This document shows positions 37,836-46,250 of a stretch of DNA of 64,000 nt, piece by piece. The position numbers and the translations under genes are program-made. Position 1 is the stretch's first letter. Each line of letters starts with the position of its first letter. Source of the DNA: Halobacillus hunanensis. GTDB taxonomy: Bacteria; Bacillota; Bacilli; Bacillales; Halobacillaceae. Under the pieces are notes generated by a model that worked only from the letters and a program-made list of their open reading frames with translations, was not told the origin of the DNA and searched no databases. The stretch covers positions 1,364,001 to 1,428,000 of the forward strand of contig NZ_FVZB01000007.1 of the NCBI RefSeq assembly GCF_900166655.1. The letters run 5' to 3'.

Positions 37836-40800
37836 TTATCGTAAGGCAACGGAAGATGGCCCGAAAAACTCATGTAGTTTTCGTAAGCATTCTTCAGAAA
37901 CAGTTAAAGAATAAGATTCACTTAACTGATACGTTTTGCGATCCTCAGACCGAAAGAGCAGTACTGGTGTTTCTCCTGGAAAGTAGGTCGATAATTTATT
38001 TAATCTTGCCAATGTCTGTTTTTCTTCAGATAGGCTCGTTTTTATAAACAATCGTTGCCCGGAACGATCCGTTTCCTCCTCACCACCTAAGCGAGAAATT
38101 GAAGTAATCACCCATTGTTTTCGCCCGTTTCGTTCTTCGACCTTCCCTTCTATGACGACTAACATTTGTTCCGAGACCCATTGTTTCGCGCTTCGATAGA
38201 GCTCCGGAAAAAGCACAGCGTCCATTTCTGTCGTTTCATCACTAATTGTTAAGAACGACATTGGGTCCCCGCGCTTCGTTCTAATCTCCTTAAGCTGTTC
38301 AATGACGACAGCTGATTTAACAGATTTTGCATCTTTTTTGCGAAGAACCTCTTTCAATAAACTAATGTTCTGGTGAGTAAGCTGCTGACGGTGAACTTCA
38401 AGCGGATGTTCGGATAAATAGGTGCCTAATACTTCTTTCTCCATTGAAAGCTGCTGCAACACAGGAAAAGGGTCGACTTTCAACATTTGCCTCCCCAGAT
38501 CCAAATCTGAACTAAACATTCCGGCCTGGTCTTGAAACTCTTTAAACAACTCCCCTTGCTCTAAAGCTTGATCAATACTGGCGAGCAGACTTGCTCGGTT
38601 TTGCTGTAAGGCATCAAACGCGCCTGCCATGATCAAGGATTCAATCACAGACCTTGTAACTTCTTTATTCCGCACTCTTAGACAAAAGTCATTTAAATCT
38701 TTAAACGGGGCAGCTTTTCTGGCATTTAAGATTGCCTGAGATGCCTGAAACCCAACTCCTTTAATAGATAAAAAGCCTAACCGGATTGATCCATGCTCAT
38801 CACGAGCATAGATGTGACTTTTGTTGATGGATGGGCCTTTTAATGACGCCCCTAATTCTTTTGCCTCTCGCAAGTATATCGATAACTTATCCCGGTCCCC
38901 TATTGTTGAATTAATGAGTTCCGCTAAAAAATGAGAAGGGTAATGTGCTTTCAGGAAAGCCAGCTGATAAGAAATCTTACTATAGGCCACAGCATGACTG
39001 CGATTAAAGCCGTAATTTGAAAACTTGACAATCCAGTCAAACAACTCATTCGCCACATACTCGGCATAACCTATGTCTACCGCTCTCGCGACGAATTGCT
39101 CCCGCTGCCTTACAAGAACCTCACGTTGTTTCTTACTTACTGCCCGCCTTAATAGATCAGCTTCTCCTAGTGAGTACCCTGCCATTTTCTTAGCGACTTG
39201 CATAATTTGCTCTTGGTATACAAGCACTCCAAAAGTGGACTGTAAAATGGGCCGCAAATCTGGGTGAGGATAATCAACTCGCTCTACTCCATGCTTTCTA
39301 TTGATATACACTGGGATATATTCCATTGGACCAGGGCGATAAAGAGCGTTAACGGCAACAACATCTTCAAAATGACTTGGTTTTAATCGACGAAGGACAT
39401 CCTTCATCCCTTGAGACTCCAGCTGGAACACGCCATTTGTTTTTCCGTGCTGTAGCAGTTCAAACGTTTCATTATCATCGAGCGGGATATCTTTAATGGA
39501 AAAATCCGCATCTCTGTAATGCTGAATTTTACTTTCAATTTTTCTCATCAGCGTGAGGTTTCGAAGTCCAAGGAAGTCCATTTTTAACAGGCCGACAGCT
39601 TCGATCTCCCCCATAGCAAATTGAGTAAGCTGAACATTGCTTTGCCCTTGCATCAGTGCAGTATAACGTACAAGCGGCTGCTCACTGATCACCACCCCCG
39701 CCGCATGGGTTGAAACATGGCGAGGCAGTCCTTCCAGCTTACTCGCTAACTGGAACACCTTTTGTAAATGAGGAGACGAGCGAATGTATTCCTTCAGAGC
39801 AGCAGATTTCTGTACTTGCTGCCTTAATTTACTGGAAGAACCTCCTTTAATATGATTCAAGATAAAAGAAGCATCTCTGTGATCTACATTCATCGTTTTA
39901 AACAGTTCTCGCAATACACTCCTTGAAGCAAATGTACCAAACGTACAAATTTGAGCGACATGCTCCCTGCCATATTTATTTGCTACGTATTCAATTACTT
40001 CATCACGTCTGTCATCTGGAAAATCAATATCGATATCAGGCATACTCAACCGCTCGGGGTTTAAAAACCGTTCAAAAAAAAGTTGATATTCCAAGGGGTC
40101 AACCTGTGTTATGCCTAACAAATAACTAACGATCGACCCAGCAGCTGAGCCTCTCCCTGGGCCCGCTTCCATCCCAGCCTTCCTTGCATAGTCGATAAAA
40201 TCCCAAACAATTAGAAAATAATCACTGAAATTCATAGACGTTATAACTTCCAGCTCGTGCTCCAATCTCTTTTTGGCATTCTGTTGGTTCTCCGGATACT
40301 TATTATCTAATTCACTTTCACAAAGAAAGCGCAAATATTGAGCAGAGGATTTCTCGTCCGGTACAGGGAATGAAGGGATAAGCTGCTGGTCAAGTTCAAT
40401 TTGGACGTTACAGGACTCTACAATAGCCTGGTTCGCTTCCAGAACTTCTGGCCACCAATCTTTATAATAATTTTCTACTTCTTCGGAAGGTTTTAAGTAT
40501 TGATGGGGACTGCTGAACTCATCAGGCGTAAATATTTTATCACGATCAATGGCTCGCAAACATTCGTATGCCTCAGCGTCATCTCTATCAAGATACCGTA
40601 CTTCATTCATCGCTGTCACAGGAATACCACTTTCATTTGACAACTCTTTCAATGGCTGATGAAGCTGCCTTTCTATGTGAACTCCATAATCTTTTACACC
40701 AATAAATACTTCATCAAAGCACAACTGCCAGTTTGTCAAGTCATCCTTAACGCTGTTAGTCATGCCATTTAGTATTGCAGATCCCCAAGAAGTTTCAGAA

Positions 40801-41165
40801 ACAGCAATAATTGCAATAAGATGCGCGGGAGACAACGATATATCCTCCAAGGATACCTCTTCAGACTTTTGCTTCAGTGAACTTATAGACAGCAGCTCTT
40901 GATAACCCTGTTTACTTTTCGCAAGTAATACGACAGGGAAGAGTTCTCCCTTATACAGTAGATGGATTCTCATTCCTAATATTGGCTTTATCCCAGCTTC
41001 AAGACAAGCCTTGTAAAAAGCAATGGCACCACTCATTACATTGTCATCCGTGAGCGCAAGGGAAGTGAACCCGAGTTCTTTCGCTTTTTTTACAAGGGAA
41101 GGGATTTGGATCGTGCTGTTCATTAGGCTGTATCCGCTATGTACATGTAAGTGTGTAAATGACAT
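37836..41165 (-). CDS. dnaE: DNA polymerase III DnaE
   Basis: Second replicative C-family polymerase of Firmicutes, extending RNA primers on the lagging strand before PolC. The ATG at 41165 (MSFTHLHVHSGYS) with AAGGTGG upstream gives 1109 residues. PHP domain at the N-terminus (LHVHSGYSLMNS, TDDNVMSGAIAFYK). Palm motifs GPGRGSAAGSIVSYLLGIT, PDIDIDFPDDRRDEVIEYV and LLKMDFLGLRNL. A helix-hairpin-helix and OB-fold region follows at the C-terminus (~970-1060). No 3'-5' exonuclease is inserted, unlike PolC. A weak terminator (CCTTA...TAAGG then TTTTTT) follows at about 37815-37846. Confidence 0.97.
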   Translation of the reverse strand: MSFTHLHVHSGYSLMNSTIQIPSLVKKAKELGFTSLALTDDNVMSGAIAFYKACLEAGIKPILGMRIHLLYKGELFPVVLLAKSKQGYQELLSISSLKQKSEEVSLEDISLSPAHLIAIIAVSETSWGSAILNGMTNSVKDDLTNWQLCFDEVFIGVKDYGVHIERQLHQPLKELSNESGIPVTAMNEVRYLDRDDAEAYECLRAIDRDKIFTPDEFSSPHQYLKPSEEVENYYKDWWPEVLEANQAIVESCNVQIELDQQLIPSFPVPDEKSSAQYLRFLCESELDNKYPENQQNAKKRLEHELEVITSMNFSDYFLIVWDFIDYARKAGMEAGPGRGSAAGSIVSYLLGITQVDPLEYQLFFERFLNPERLSMPDIDIDFPDDRRDEVIEYVANKYGREHVAQICTFGTFASRSVLRELFKTMNVDHRDASFILNHIKGGSSSKLRQQVQKSAALKEYIRSSPHLQKVFQLASKLEGLPRHVSTHAAGVVISEQPLVRYTALMQGQSNVQLTQFAMGEIEAVGLLKMDFLGLRNLTLMRKIESKIQHYRDADFSIKDIPLDDNETFELLQHGKTNGVFQLESQGMKDVLRRLKPSHFEDVVAVNALYRPGPMEYIPVYINRKHGVERVDYPHPDLRPILQSTFGVLVYQEQIMQVAKKMAGYSLGEADLLRRAVSKKQREVLVRQREQFVARAVDIGYAEYVANELFDWIVKFSNYGFNRSHAVAYSKISYQLAFLKAHYPSHFLAELINSTIGDRDKLSIYLREAKELGASLKGPSINKSHIYARDEHGSIRLGFLSIKGVGFQASQAILNARKAAPFKDLNDFCLRVRNKEVTRSVIESLIMAGAFDALQQNRASLLASIDQALEQGELFKEFQDQAGMFSSDLDLGRQMLKVDPFPVLQQLSMEKEVLGTYLSEHPLEVHRQQLTHQNISLLKEVLRKKDAKSVKSAVVIEQLKEIRTKRGDPMSFLTISDETTEMDAVLFPELYRSAKQWVSEQMLVVIEGKVEERNGRKQWVITSISRLGGEEETDRSGQRLFIKTSLSEEKQTLARLNKLSTYFPGETPVLLFRSEDRKTYQLSESYSLTVSEECLRKLHEFFGPSSVALR

Positions 41166-41402
41166 CAGGGCCACCTTCTTTCTATCTTATATTATATGGA
41201 AGTTAGTCCACCTAAGAAAGCCTCCTGCATAATTCCCTAAAGCAAAGAATATTTTGAGTAATAAGTAGATCTTTACTTACGAGAACCAATTTCACTCCTG
41301 CTGTTTTTAAAACGCCATAGCCTGACAGAATATAATACTCTCTTCGAAAAGGTTAAAAATGGGTTCTTACCTAGCATGTTTTAGGTCTTATTTTAAATAG
41401 GA
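41166..41402. other. intergenic region upstream of dnaE
   Basis: About 240 bases without a convincing gene. It should hold the dnaE promoter, but no clear -35/-10 pair was chosen. The following 130 bases are the structured repeat, and the next 150 lead to ytrH. Confidence 0.5.
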
Positions 41403-41534
41403 GAATGGGGGTGGGGAAGGGGGAGACTCCTGTGGGACTAAAGTACAGGGTGAGATCCCGCAAGGCGGCAGCCTAAGGGAGCTCACCGTACTCCCACGGA
41501 AAGCGACCTCTTCCCCACCTCTCCTTCTCCATTC
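41403..41534. repeat. structured intergenic repeat, copy B
   Basis: Outer arms GAATGG (41403-41408) and CCATTC (41529-41534), plus GGTGGGGAAG and CTTCCCCACC inside. The core boxes GACTCCTGTGGGA, GAGATCCCGCA and CCCACGGAAAGCGAC match those of copy A at 8582-8683. TGTGGG pairs with CCCACG. It lies between dnaE and ytrH, which are divergent. Confidence 0.75.
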
Positions 41535-41687
41535 AGACATTCGGAATCAAGTTTTTCAAGATACTGGTCTTAACCGGTGATTATGGAGCAATAGGAATAG
41601 AAAGTGATTTATCAGTCTTTATTTTGTCAAGGAGCCATTATGAATTTGAAATTACGAAAATAAATTTTTATAAGAAAGAGGGACAAG

Positions 41688-42023
41688 ATGGAAGAGGAAA
41701 GGCTTATCGTATCAATGATCCAATGCTTTTTTATTGCTTTTGGTGTGATAATGGGCGGAACATTAATCGGCAGTATCGGCAGTTTCCTCACCGGCGAAGC
41801 TCCTCTGACTTCGATGTATAGAATTGCAAAAGCACTAAGGATCTGGGCAATAGTAGCTGCAATTGGAGGAACTTTTGATGCCATCAGCAATTTTGAAAGA
41901 GGTATTTTTGACGGTTCCACGTTTGACTTGTTTAAACAAGTAATGATTATCGTCTCAGCGATGGGAGGAGTCCAAGCTGCCCTTCTACTATTCGAATTTT
42001 TGCTTGGCGAGGAGGTTACTTAA
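41688..42023 (+). CDS. ytrH: sporulation membrane protein YtrH
   Basis: 111-residue membrane protein with three hydrophobic segments (residues ~9-34, ~50-65, ~83-105) matching the YtrH family, which is needed for normal spore formation in B. subtilis. The ATG has AAGAAAGAGGGACAAG upstream. The stop overlaps the ytrI ATG by one base, so the two are translated together. Confidence 0.88.
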   Translation: MEEERLIVSMIQCFFIAFGVIMGGTLIGSIGSFLTGEAPLTSMYRIAKALRIWAIVAAIGGTFDAISNFERGIFDGSTFDLFKQVMIIVSAMGGVQAALLLFEFLLGEEVT

Positions 42024-42526
42024 TGTACATTCCTCCACAGGTTAGAAGCACCGAGTGGCGACGCTTCTACGCTGGTATGGTATTTGGGATCATTATCGGA
42101 TATTTACTGTTCGTGTTTATCAATGGTCAGTTACAGGAACAATTGGTGGAAGAAAATATTGAACTATCCACGAAGCTTAAGGATGCAGAAGCTAAATATG
42201 AAAATCTGCTTAACGCCGAAGAAGAGGAGGAGGAAGAACATAAAGAAGGACTGACCATACAGGAAATTACTGTTGAATTTCAGAATGCCAAGGAGTTGGA
42301 AGTGGATAAACTCACACAGCACCAGCTCTCCTCTATGGTGAAAGATCAATTAACATCTGTCACGGGCAGCAAAATTGAAGAAGTTTCCCGACAAAGAGAA
42401 ATAGTAATCTCAGCGATAGAAAACAAGCAGTTCAAGGTCGACGATTTCATCTACCACTTAACCGTTGAACAACTAGTTATTGCAAATGAGCTGCTGATCA
42501 GCTTATCCATTGCGATCGAACATTAA
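42023..42526 (+). CDS. ytrI: sporulation membrane-associated protein YtrI
   Basis: 167 residues: one membrane helix near the N-terminus (~17-35, MVFGIIIGYLLFVFI), a coiled coil with a poly-Glu stretch (residues ~40-75), and a C-terminal globular domain (~78-160). It matches the YtrI family and partners YtrH. Topology predicts the domain outside the mother-cell or forespore membrane, which is inference. Confidence 0.87.
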   Translation: MYIPPQVRSTEWRRFYAGMVFGIIIGYLLFVFINGQLQEQLVEENIELSTKLKDAEAKYENLLNAEEEEEEEHKEGLTIQEITVEFQNAKELEVDKLTQHQLSSMVKDQLTSVTGSKIEEVSRQREIVISAIENKQFKVDDFIYHLTVEQLVIANELLISLSIAIEH

Positions 42527-42529
42527 AGT

Positions 42530-42557
42530 GTCAGCAGGCTAAATGGCTCCTGCTGAC
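42530..42557. terminator. bidirectional terminator ytrI / nrnA
   Basis: Perfect 9-bp arms GTCAGCAGG and CCTGCTGAC with short T runs on both sides, between convergent genes. Confidence 0.82.
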
Positions 42558-42560
42558 CTT

Positions 42561-43514
42561 TTATGATGAACGAAACGCCCTACACACAGCCTCTAATTCT
42601 TTTGCGATTTCGTCTGTTTCCTCCCACGAGTATGCGGAAGCTCCTGCCGCCATCGGGTGACCGCCTCCATTATGATTGGCGGCAATTGTATTCACAACAG
42701 GTCCTTTGGAACGCAGCCGCACTCGAATTACGTCTTCTTCCTCCACAAAAAATGCCCAAGCGAGAATTCCTTCAATATCACCAAGCAGCCCTACGAGAGC
42801 ACTTGTTTCTGTTGGCGTCACGTTGTGCCTTTCAAGTATTTCCCTTGGGAGACGCACTGTACTATACCCTGATTCGTTTAAGGTAAAGTTTTGAAGTACA
42901 TATCCTTTCAATTTAGCCACATTTATAGAGGTTTTGTACATATTGTTATACAACTCAGGTCGATCAAACGTATAGTTAACAAGCTCAGCAGCTGATGTTA
43001 ACGTATGGTTCGTTGTACTAGGGAAAAGAAAACGTCCAGTATCACCGACTATCCCGGCATACACTAACCTCGCAGCTTGATCATTAAATGTAAATCCTAA
43101 ATCGGATGTCTCCTTATAAAACGTGTAAATCATTTCAGATGTTGAGCTGGAATCTGTGTTGACCCAACTCCTGTCACCATAATCATCGACGACCGGGTGA
43201 TGATCAATTTTAATTAGTTTATCGCCTTTCTTATACCTCTGATCATCAATGCGTGCTTGGTTCGCAGTATCACAAACAATCACAAGCGCTCCCTCATAGT
43301 CCTCATCTGAGACCTCATCCATTTCCGCTAAAAACTGAAGGGAAGGCTCACTCTCACCTGTGATCATCACTTTCTTCGAAGGAAAACTATGCTGAATCAT
43401 TTCTGCCAGTCCCGCCTGAGAACCAATTGCATCCGGATCAGGACGCACGTGGCGATGTATGATAATTGTTTCATAATTCAGTATAGCTTCAGCAATCTCT
43501 CTTATTAACATCAT
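42561..43514 (-). CDS. nrnA: NrnA, oligoribonuclease / pAp phosphatase
   Basis: DHH-DHHA1 phosphodiesterase degrading nanoRNAs and 3'-phosphoadenosine 5'-phosphate. The 317 residues carry motif I HRHVRPDPDAIGSQ, motif II VIVCDTAN, the DHH motif IKIDHHPVVDDYG, YAGIVGDTGRF, and the DHHA1 glycine-rich segment NHNGGGHPMAAGAS. The start MMLIREIAEAI has GAGAGAGGGTTGAA upstream. It is transcribed toward ytrI. Confidence 0.95.
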   Translation of the reverse strand: MMLIREIAEAILNYETIIIHRHVRPDPDAIGSQAGLAEMIQHSFPSKKVMITGESEPSLQFLAEMDEVSDEDYEGALVIVCDTANQARIDDQRYKKGDKLIKIDHHPVVDDYGDRSWVNTDSSSTSEMIYTFYKETSDLGFTFNDQAARLVYAGIVGDTGRFLFPSTTNHTLTSAAELVNYTFDRPELYNNMYKTSINVAKLKGYVLQNFTLNESGYSTVRLPREILERHNVTPTETSALVGLLGDIEGILAWAFFVEEEDVIRVRLRSKGPVVNTIAANHNGGGHPMAAGASAYSWEETDEIAKELEAVCRAFRSS

Positions 43515-43638
43515 TTCAACCCTCTCTCTATTATCCCTGTTTTAATTAAAACACAAAAGTAAGTGTGATAGGTAGCAAAACCATGAGAAACAAGCTACAA
43601 TTAATGAGTAACTATTTATCATCAGGAGTCGATTTAGA

Positions 43639-43935
43639 TTGATCATTTTCCCAATTATTATCCTTATCTCATTTGTGCTTTATATTTACTATAAAGTGAT
43701 GCTTGTAAAGTCTCGCGATCGTTTAGAACAATCTTATATGAACAGTAAAGCGAAGGTATTCCTTGGAATCTTTGTTTTTTTCTTCGGGATCAACCAATAC
43801 CTTTATTATGAAACTCAACTTTCGTTATTTATTGGTATTCTATTCCTTGTAATAGGTGGTTTCCAATTTCGCCTTGGCGTGAAAATGACTCGCCATTACC
43901 GGAATGAATATAGAAAACACCGTGTTTCAACCTAA
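43639..43935 (+). CDS. ytpI: YtpI-like membrane protein
   Basis: 98 residues with three hydrophobic segments (~2-22, ~40-55, ~62-82) and a basic C-terminus (TRHYRNEYRKHR). It resembles the YtpI family found beside nrnA and ytoI in Bacillus. The TTG start at 43639 has AGGAG about 10 bases upstream. Function unknown. Confidence 0.8.
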   Translation: MIIFPIIILISFVLYIYYKVMLVKSRDRLEQSYMNSKAKVFLGIFVFFFGINQYLYYETQLSLFIGILFLVIGGFQFRLGVKMTRHYRNEYRKHRVST

Positions 43936-43954
43936 CTTTACTAATCTTGTCGAG

Positions 43955-44006
43955 AAACAGCTGGCCACATAGATACGGATGGCGATCCGTTTTGAGCCAG
44001 CTGTTT
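43955..44006. terminator. long bidirectional terminator ytpI / ytoI
   Basis: Outer arms AAACAGCTGGC and GCCAGCTGTTT enclose a second hairpin ACGGAT-GGCG-ATCCGT. It lies between convergent ytpI and ytoI. Confidence 0.8.
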
Positions 44007-45319
44007 TATCTATCTATAAGCTGAGCCATTAATAATGCTTTACCGACGATAGACTGATCATGGTGCACCTCTACATCCACTTTGGCAAACTTCCTGCCCA
44101 CTTCTAATATCTCAGGTTTGATCTCAATTTCACTTTCTAATTGGACGGGCTTTATGAAAAAGACAGATATGTTTTCAACTACCAAATCTCCTTTTTTATG
44201 CTTAGTCAGCAACCTACTGGTAGATTCGGTAATGAGCGAGGTAAACACCCCGTAGGACATAGTCCCAAGCTGATTGGTCATTTGTGGAGTCACTTTTGTT
44301 TTTAACGAGTACTCCCCATTTTCCGCTTCCCCTAACTCAAGCTGGCTTGTGATGAGATCGTCAATGGTTTCTCCCACTTGAGGCTGGCGCTGAATTTGCT
44401 GCAGGGCTTTTAATACATCCTGTCTTGAGATGATTCCTTGAAGCTTATGTGCCGGGTCAACGACAGGCATAAGTTCAATCCCTTCCCAGACCATCATATG
44501 GGCTGCATTAGCTAAAGACGTCTTCGTATGAACGATCATCGGATTCTTCGTCATGACCTTATCTATTCTAATCTGCTTTTCCTTTCCAATCACGTCCTTA
44601 GACGTAATCATCCCCACAACCCGATTCTTTAAATCCACTACAGGGTATCGGCTGTGCAATGTTTCTTCATTCAACCGATGCCAGTCTTGCACACAATCTT
44701 TCGTTGTTAAAAATTTGGCTTCATCGAAGGGTGTGTAGATGTCATTGACTAGCACAATTTCTTTTTTAATAAGCTGGTCATAAATGGCACGATTGATCAT
44801 GGCAGCAACCGTAAATGTATCATAACTCGTTGAAATTACAGGCAGTTTCTTTTCATCTGCAAGCCGTTTAACGGCATCTGTGGTATCAAAACCGCCAGTA
44901 ACCAACACCGCCGCTCCTTCTTTTACTGCGAGCTCATGGGCATTCGTCCGGTTCCCAACAATCAGTAGCGAGCCGGCTTCCGTGTAGCGCATCATGGCAT
45001 CCAGCTTCATGGCTCCGATGACAAATTTACTTAACGTTTTGTATAACCCTTCCCTCCCTCCAAGCACTTGACCGTCTACTATGTTAATGATTTCAGCAAA
45101 GGTTAATCTTTCAATGTTTTCTCTTTTCTTTTTCTCAATCCGGATCGTCCCTACGCGTTCAATCGTACTGACAAGATCCTGATTTTCTGCTTCCTTAATC
45201 GCACGGTATGCAGTTCCTTCACTTACATTTAGAGCTTTTGCAATTCCCCTCACTGAGATTTTACTCCCAACTGAGAGGGAGTCTATATGGTCCAGAATCT
45301 GCTCATGTTTGGTAGCCAT
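44006..45319 (-). CDS. ytoI: YtoI, HTH-DRTGG-CBS-hotdog regulatory protein
   Basis: 437 residues in four parts: an N-terminal helix-turn-helix (~15-45, VRGIAKALNVSEGTAYRAIKEAE), a DRTGG domain (~70-180), a pair of CBS domains (~195-310, VVGMITSKDVIG and LQGIISRQDVLKAL), and a C-terminal hot-dog thioesterase-like domain (~330-435). CBS pairs bind adenyl nucleotides, so a ligand-responsive DNA-binding protein is likely. Paired TACTAGTA-type sites over its promoter suggest autoregulation. Ligand and targets are unknown. Confidence 0.9.
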   Translation of the reverse strand: MATKHEQILDHIDSLSVGSKISVRGIAKALNVSEGTAYRAIKEAENQDLVSTIERVGTIRIEKKKRENIERLTFAEIINIVDGQVLGGREGLYKTLSKFVIGAMKLDAMMRYTEAGSLLIVGNRTNAHELAVKEGAAVLVTGGFDTTDAVKRLADEKKLPVISTSYDTFTVAAMINRAIYDQLIKKEIVLVNDIYTPFDEAKFLTTKDCVQDWHRLNEETLHSRYPVVDLKNRVVGMITSKDVIGKEKQIRIDKVMTKNPMIVHTKTSLANAAHMMVWEGIELMPVVDPAHKLQGIISRQDVLKALQQIQRQPQVGETIDDLITSQLELGEAENGEYSLKTKVTPQMTNQLGTMSYGVFTSLITESTSRLLTKHKKGDLVVENISVFFIKPVQLESEIEIKPEILEVGRKFAKVDVEVHHDQSIVGKALLMAQLIDR

Positions 45320-45340
45320 TTTTCCTCACCAATCTTTCTA

Positions 45341-45399
45341 ACTGTACTAGTAAATTAATTGCTGATTGTTATTATACTAGTGATACAGTTTAACCGCAA
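45341..45399 (-). promoter_or_regulatory. ytoI promoter with paired palindromes
   Basis: Minus-strand TTGCGG (45399-45394), 17-bp spacer, TATAAT (45376-45371). TACTAGTA (45345-45352) and TACTAGTG (45375-45382) are centred 30 bp apart, within ACTGTACTAGTA and TACTAGTGATACAGT, which are inverted to each other. Position fits an autoregulatory operator. Confidence 0.55.
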
Positions 45400-45501
45400 T
45401 TTTACAACATAAACAGGGAATACCTTCTCAACCATACTTTTATAGAAAAATCACAGTAGCTAATTGGGAAAATCGTCTGCATTTATTAGCTGAAAACCCA
45501 C

Positions 45502-45530
45502 AAAAAGACCCGCGGAATCTCCGCGGGCCC
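45502..45530 (-). terminator. terminator of ytkL
   Basis: CCCGCGGA-GATT-type hairpin (arms 45509-45516, 45520-45527) followed by TCTTTTTG on the minus strand. Confidence 0.88.
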
Positions 45531-45539
45531 TCCTATCCT

Positions 45540-46220
45540 TTAAACCTCAATTGTATCGCCTGGCTGTAAAGCTTTTCCTTTACCCGGTTTCACTTTCGAA
45601 GCAAAAGCTTCTCCGTCCTGATTAATTAAATCGAAGGTGTTGTAGTGAATCGGAACTACCTGTTTCGCATTGAGCCACTCTGCAGCAGTTAATGCATCAT
45701 CAGGTCCCATTGTAAAGTTATCTCCAATTGGAAGGAATGCCAGATCAATATCATTTCGTTCGCCAATCATCTTCATATCTGTAAACAATCCGGTATCCCC
45801 CGCATGGAAAATCGTTTTTCCATCAATGGTTAATAAAATTCCGGTGGGCATTCCTGTGTAAATAATCGTGCCGTCCTCTTCAGTATAAGAGGAACCATGG
45901 AATGCCTGGGTGAATTTCACTTCCCCAAAGTCAAATTGCTTACTGCCTCCTATATACATTGGATGAGCATTTAGCCCTTTACTCCCTAAATAGGAGGCTA
46001 ACTCAAACGGTGCAATGATTTGTGCCTCACAGCGATTTGCAATCGAGAAAGTGTCCCCCACGTGATCATTGTGACCATGTGTTAATAAAATGACATCGGC
46101 TTGTACATCCTCAGCATTTAAATCCGTATTGCCATTGTCAGAAATATGGGGATCAAACAAGATTGTTTTCCCATGAGTTTCAACTTTTACAACAGAATGT
46201 CCATGATAAGATACTTTCAC
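45540..46220 (-). CDS. ytkL: metal-dependent hydrolase, UPF0173 (YtkL)
   Basis: 226-residue metallo-beta-lactamase-fold hydrolase of the UPF0173 family. Metal motifs: [12 protein letters not shown] (~45-56), the His in [16 protein letters not shown] and the C-terminal VPIHYNTF. Substrate unknown. It starts 30 bases after the spermidine-synthase-like gene, without a terminator between, so it may be the last gene of the envelope module or merely adjacent. Confidence 0.92.
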   Translation of the reverse strand: MKVSYHGHSVVKVETHGKTILFDPHISDNGNTDLNAEDVQADVILLTHGHNDHVGDTFSIANRCEAQIIAPFELASYLGSKGLNAHPMYIGGSKQFDFGEVKFTQAFHGSSYTEEDGTIIYTGMPTGILLTIDGKTIFHAGDTGLFTDMKMIGERNDIDLAFLPIGDNFTMGPDDALTAAEWLNAKQVVPIHYNTFDLINQDGEAFASKVKPGKGKALQPGDTIEV

Positions 46221-46250
46221 ACTTACACTCCTTTTTACCTTTTACCCTCA

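Noticed and set aside
41627-41920. Minus-strand 97-codon frame opposite ytrH
   Set aside because: It is the antisense shadow of ytrH, which has a ribosome site and family match.
42030-42526. Possible transcription or membrane anti-sigma function for YtrI from its poly-Glu stretch
   Set aside because: Poly-acidic linkers are not diagnostic; family and synteny identify YtrI.
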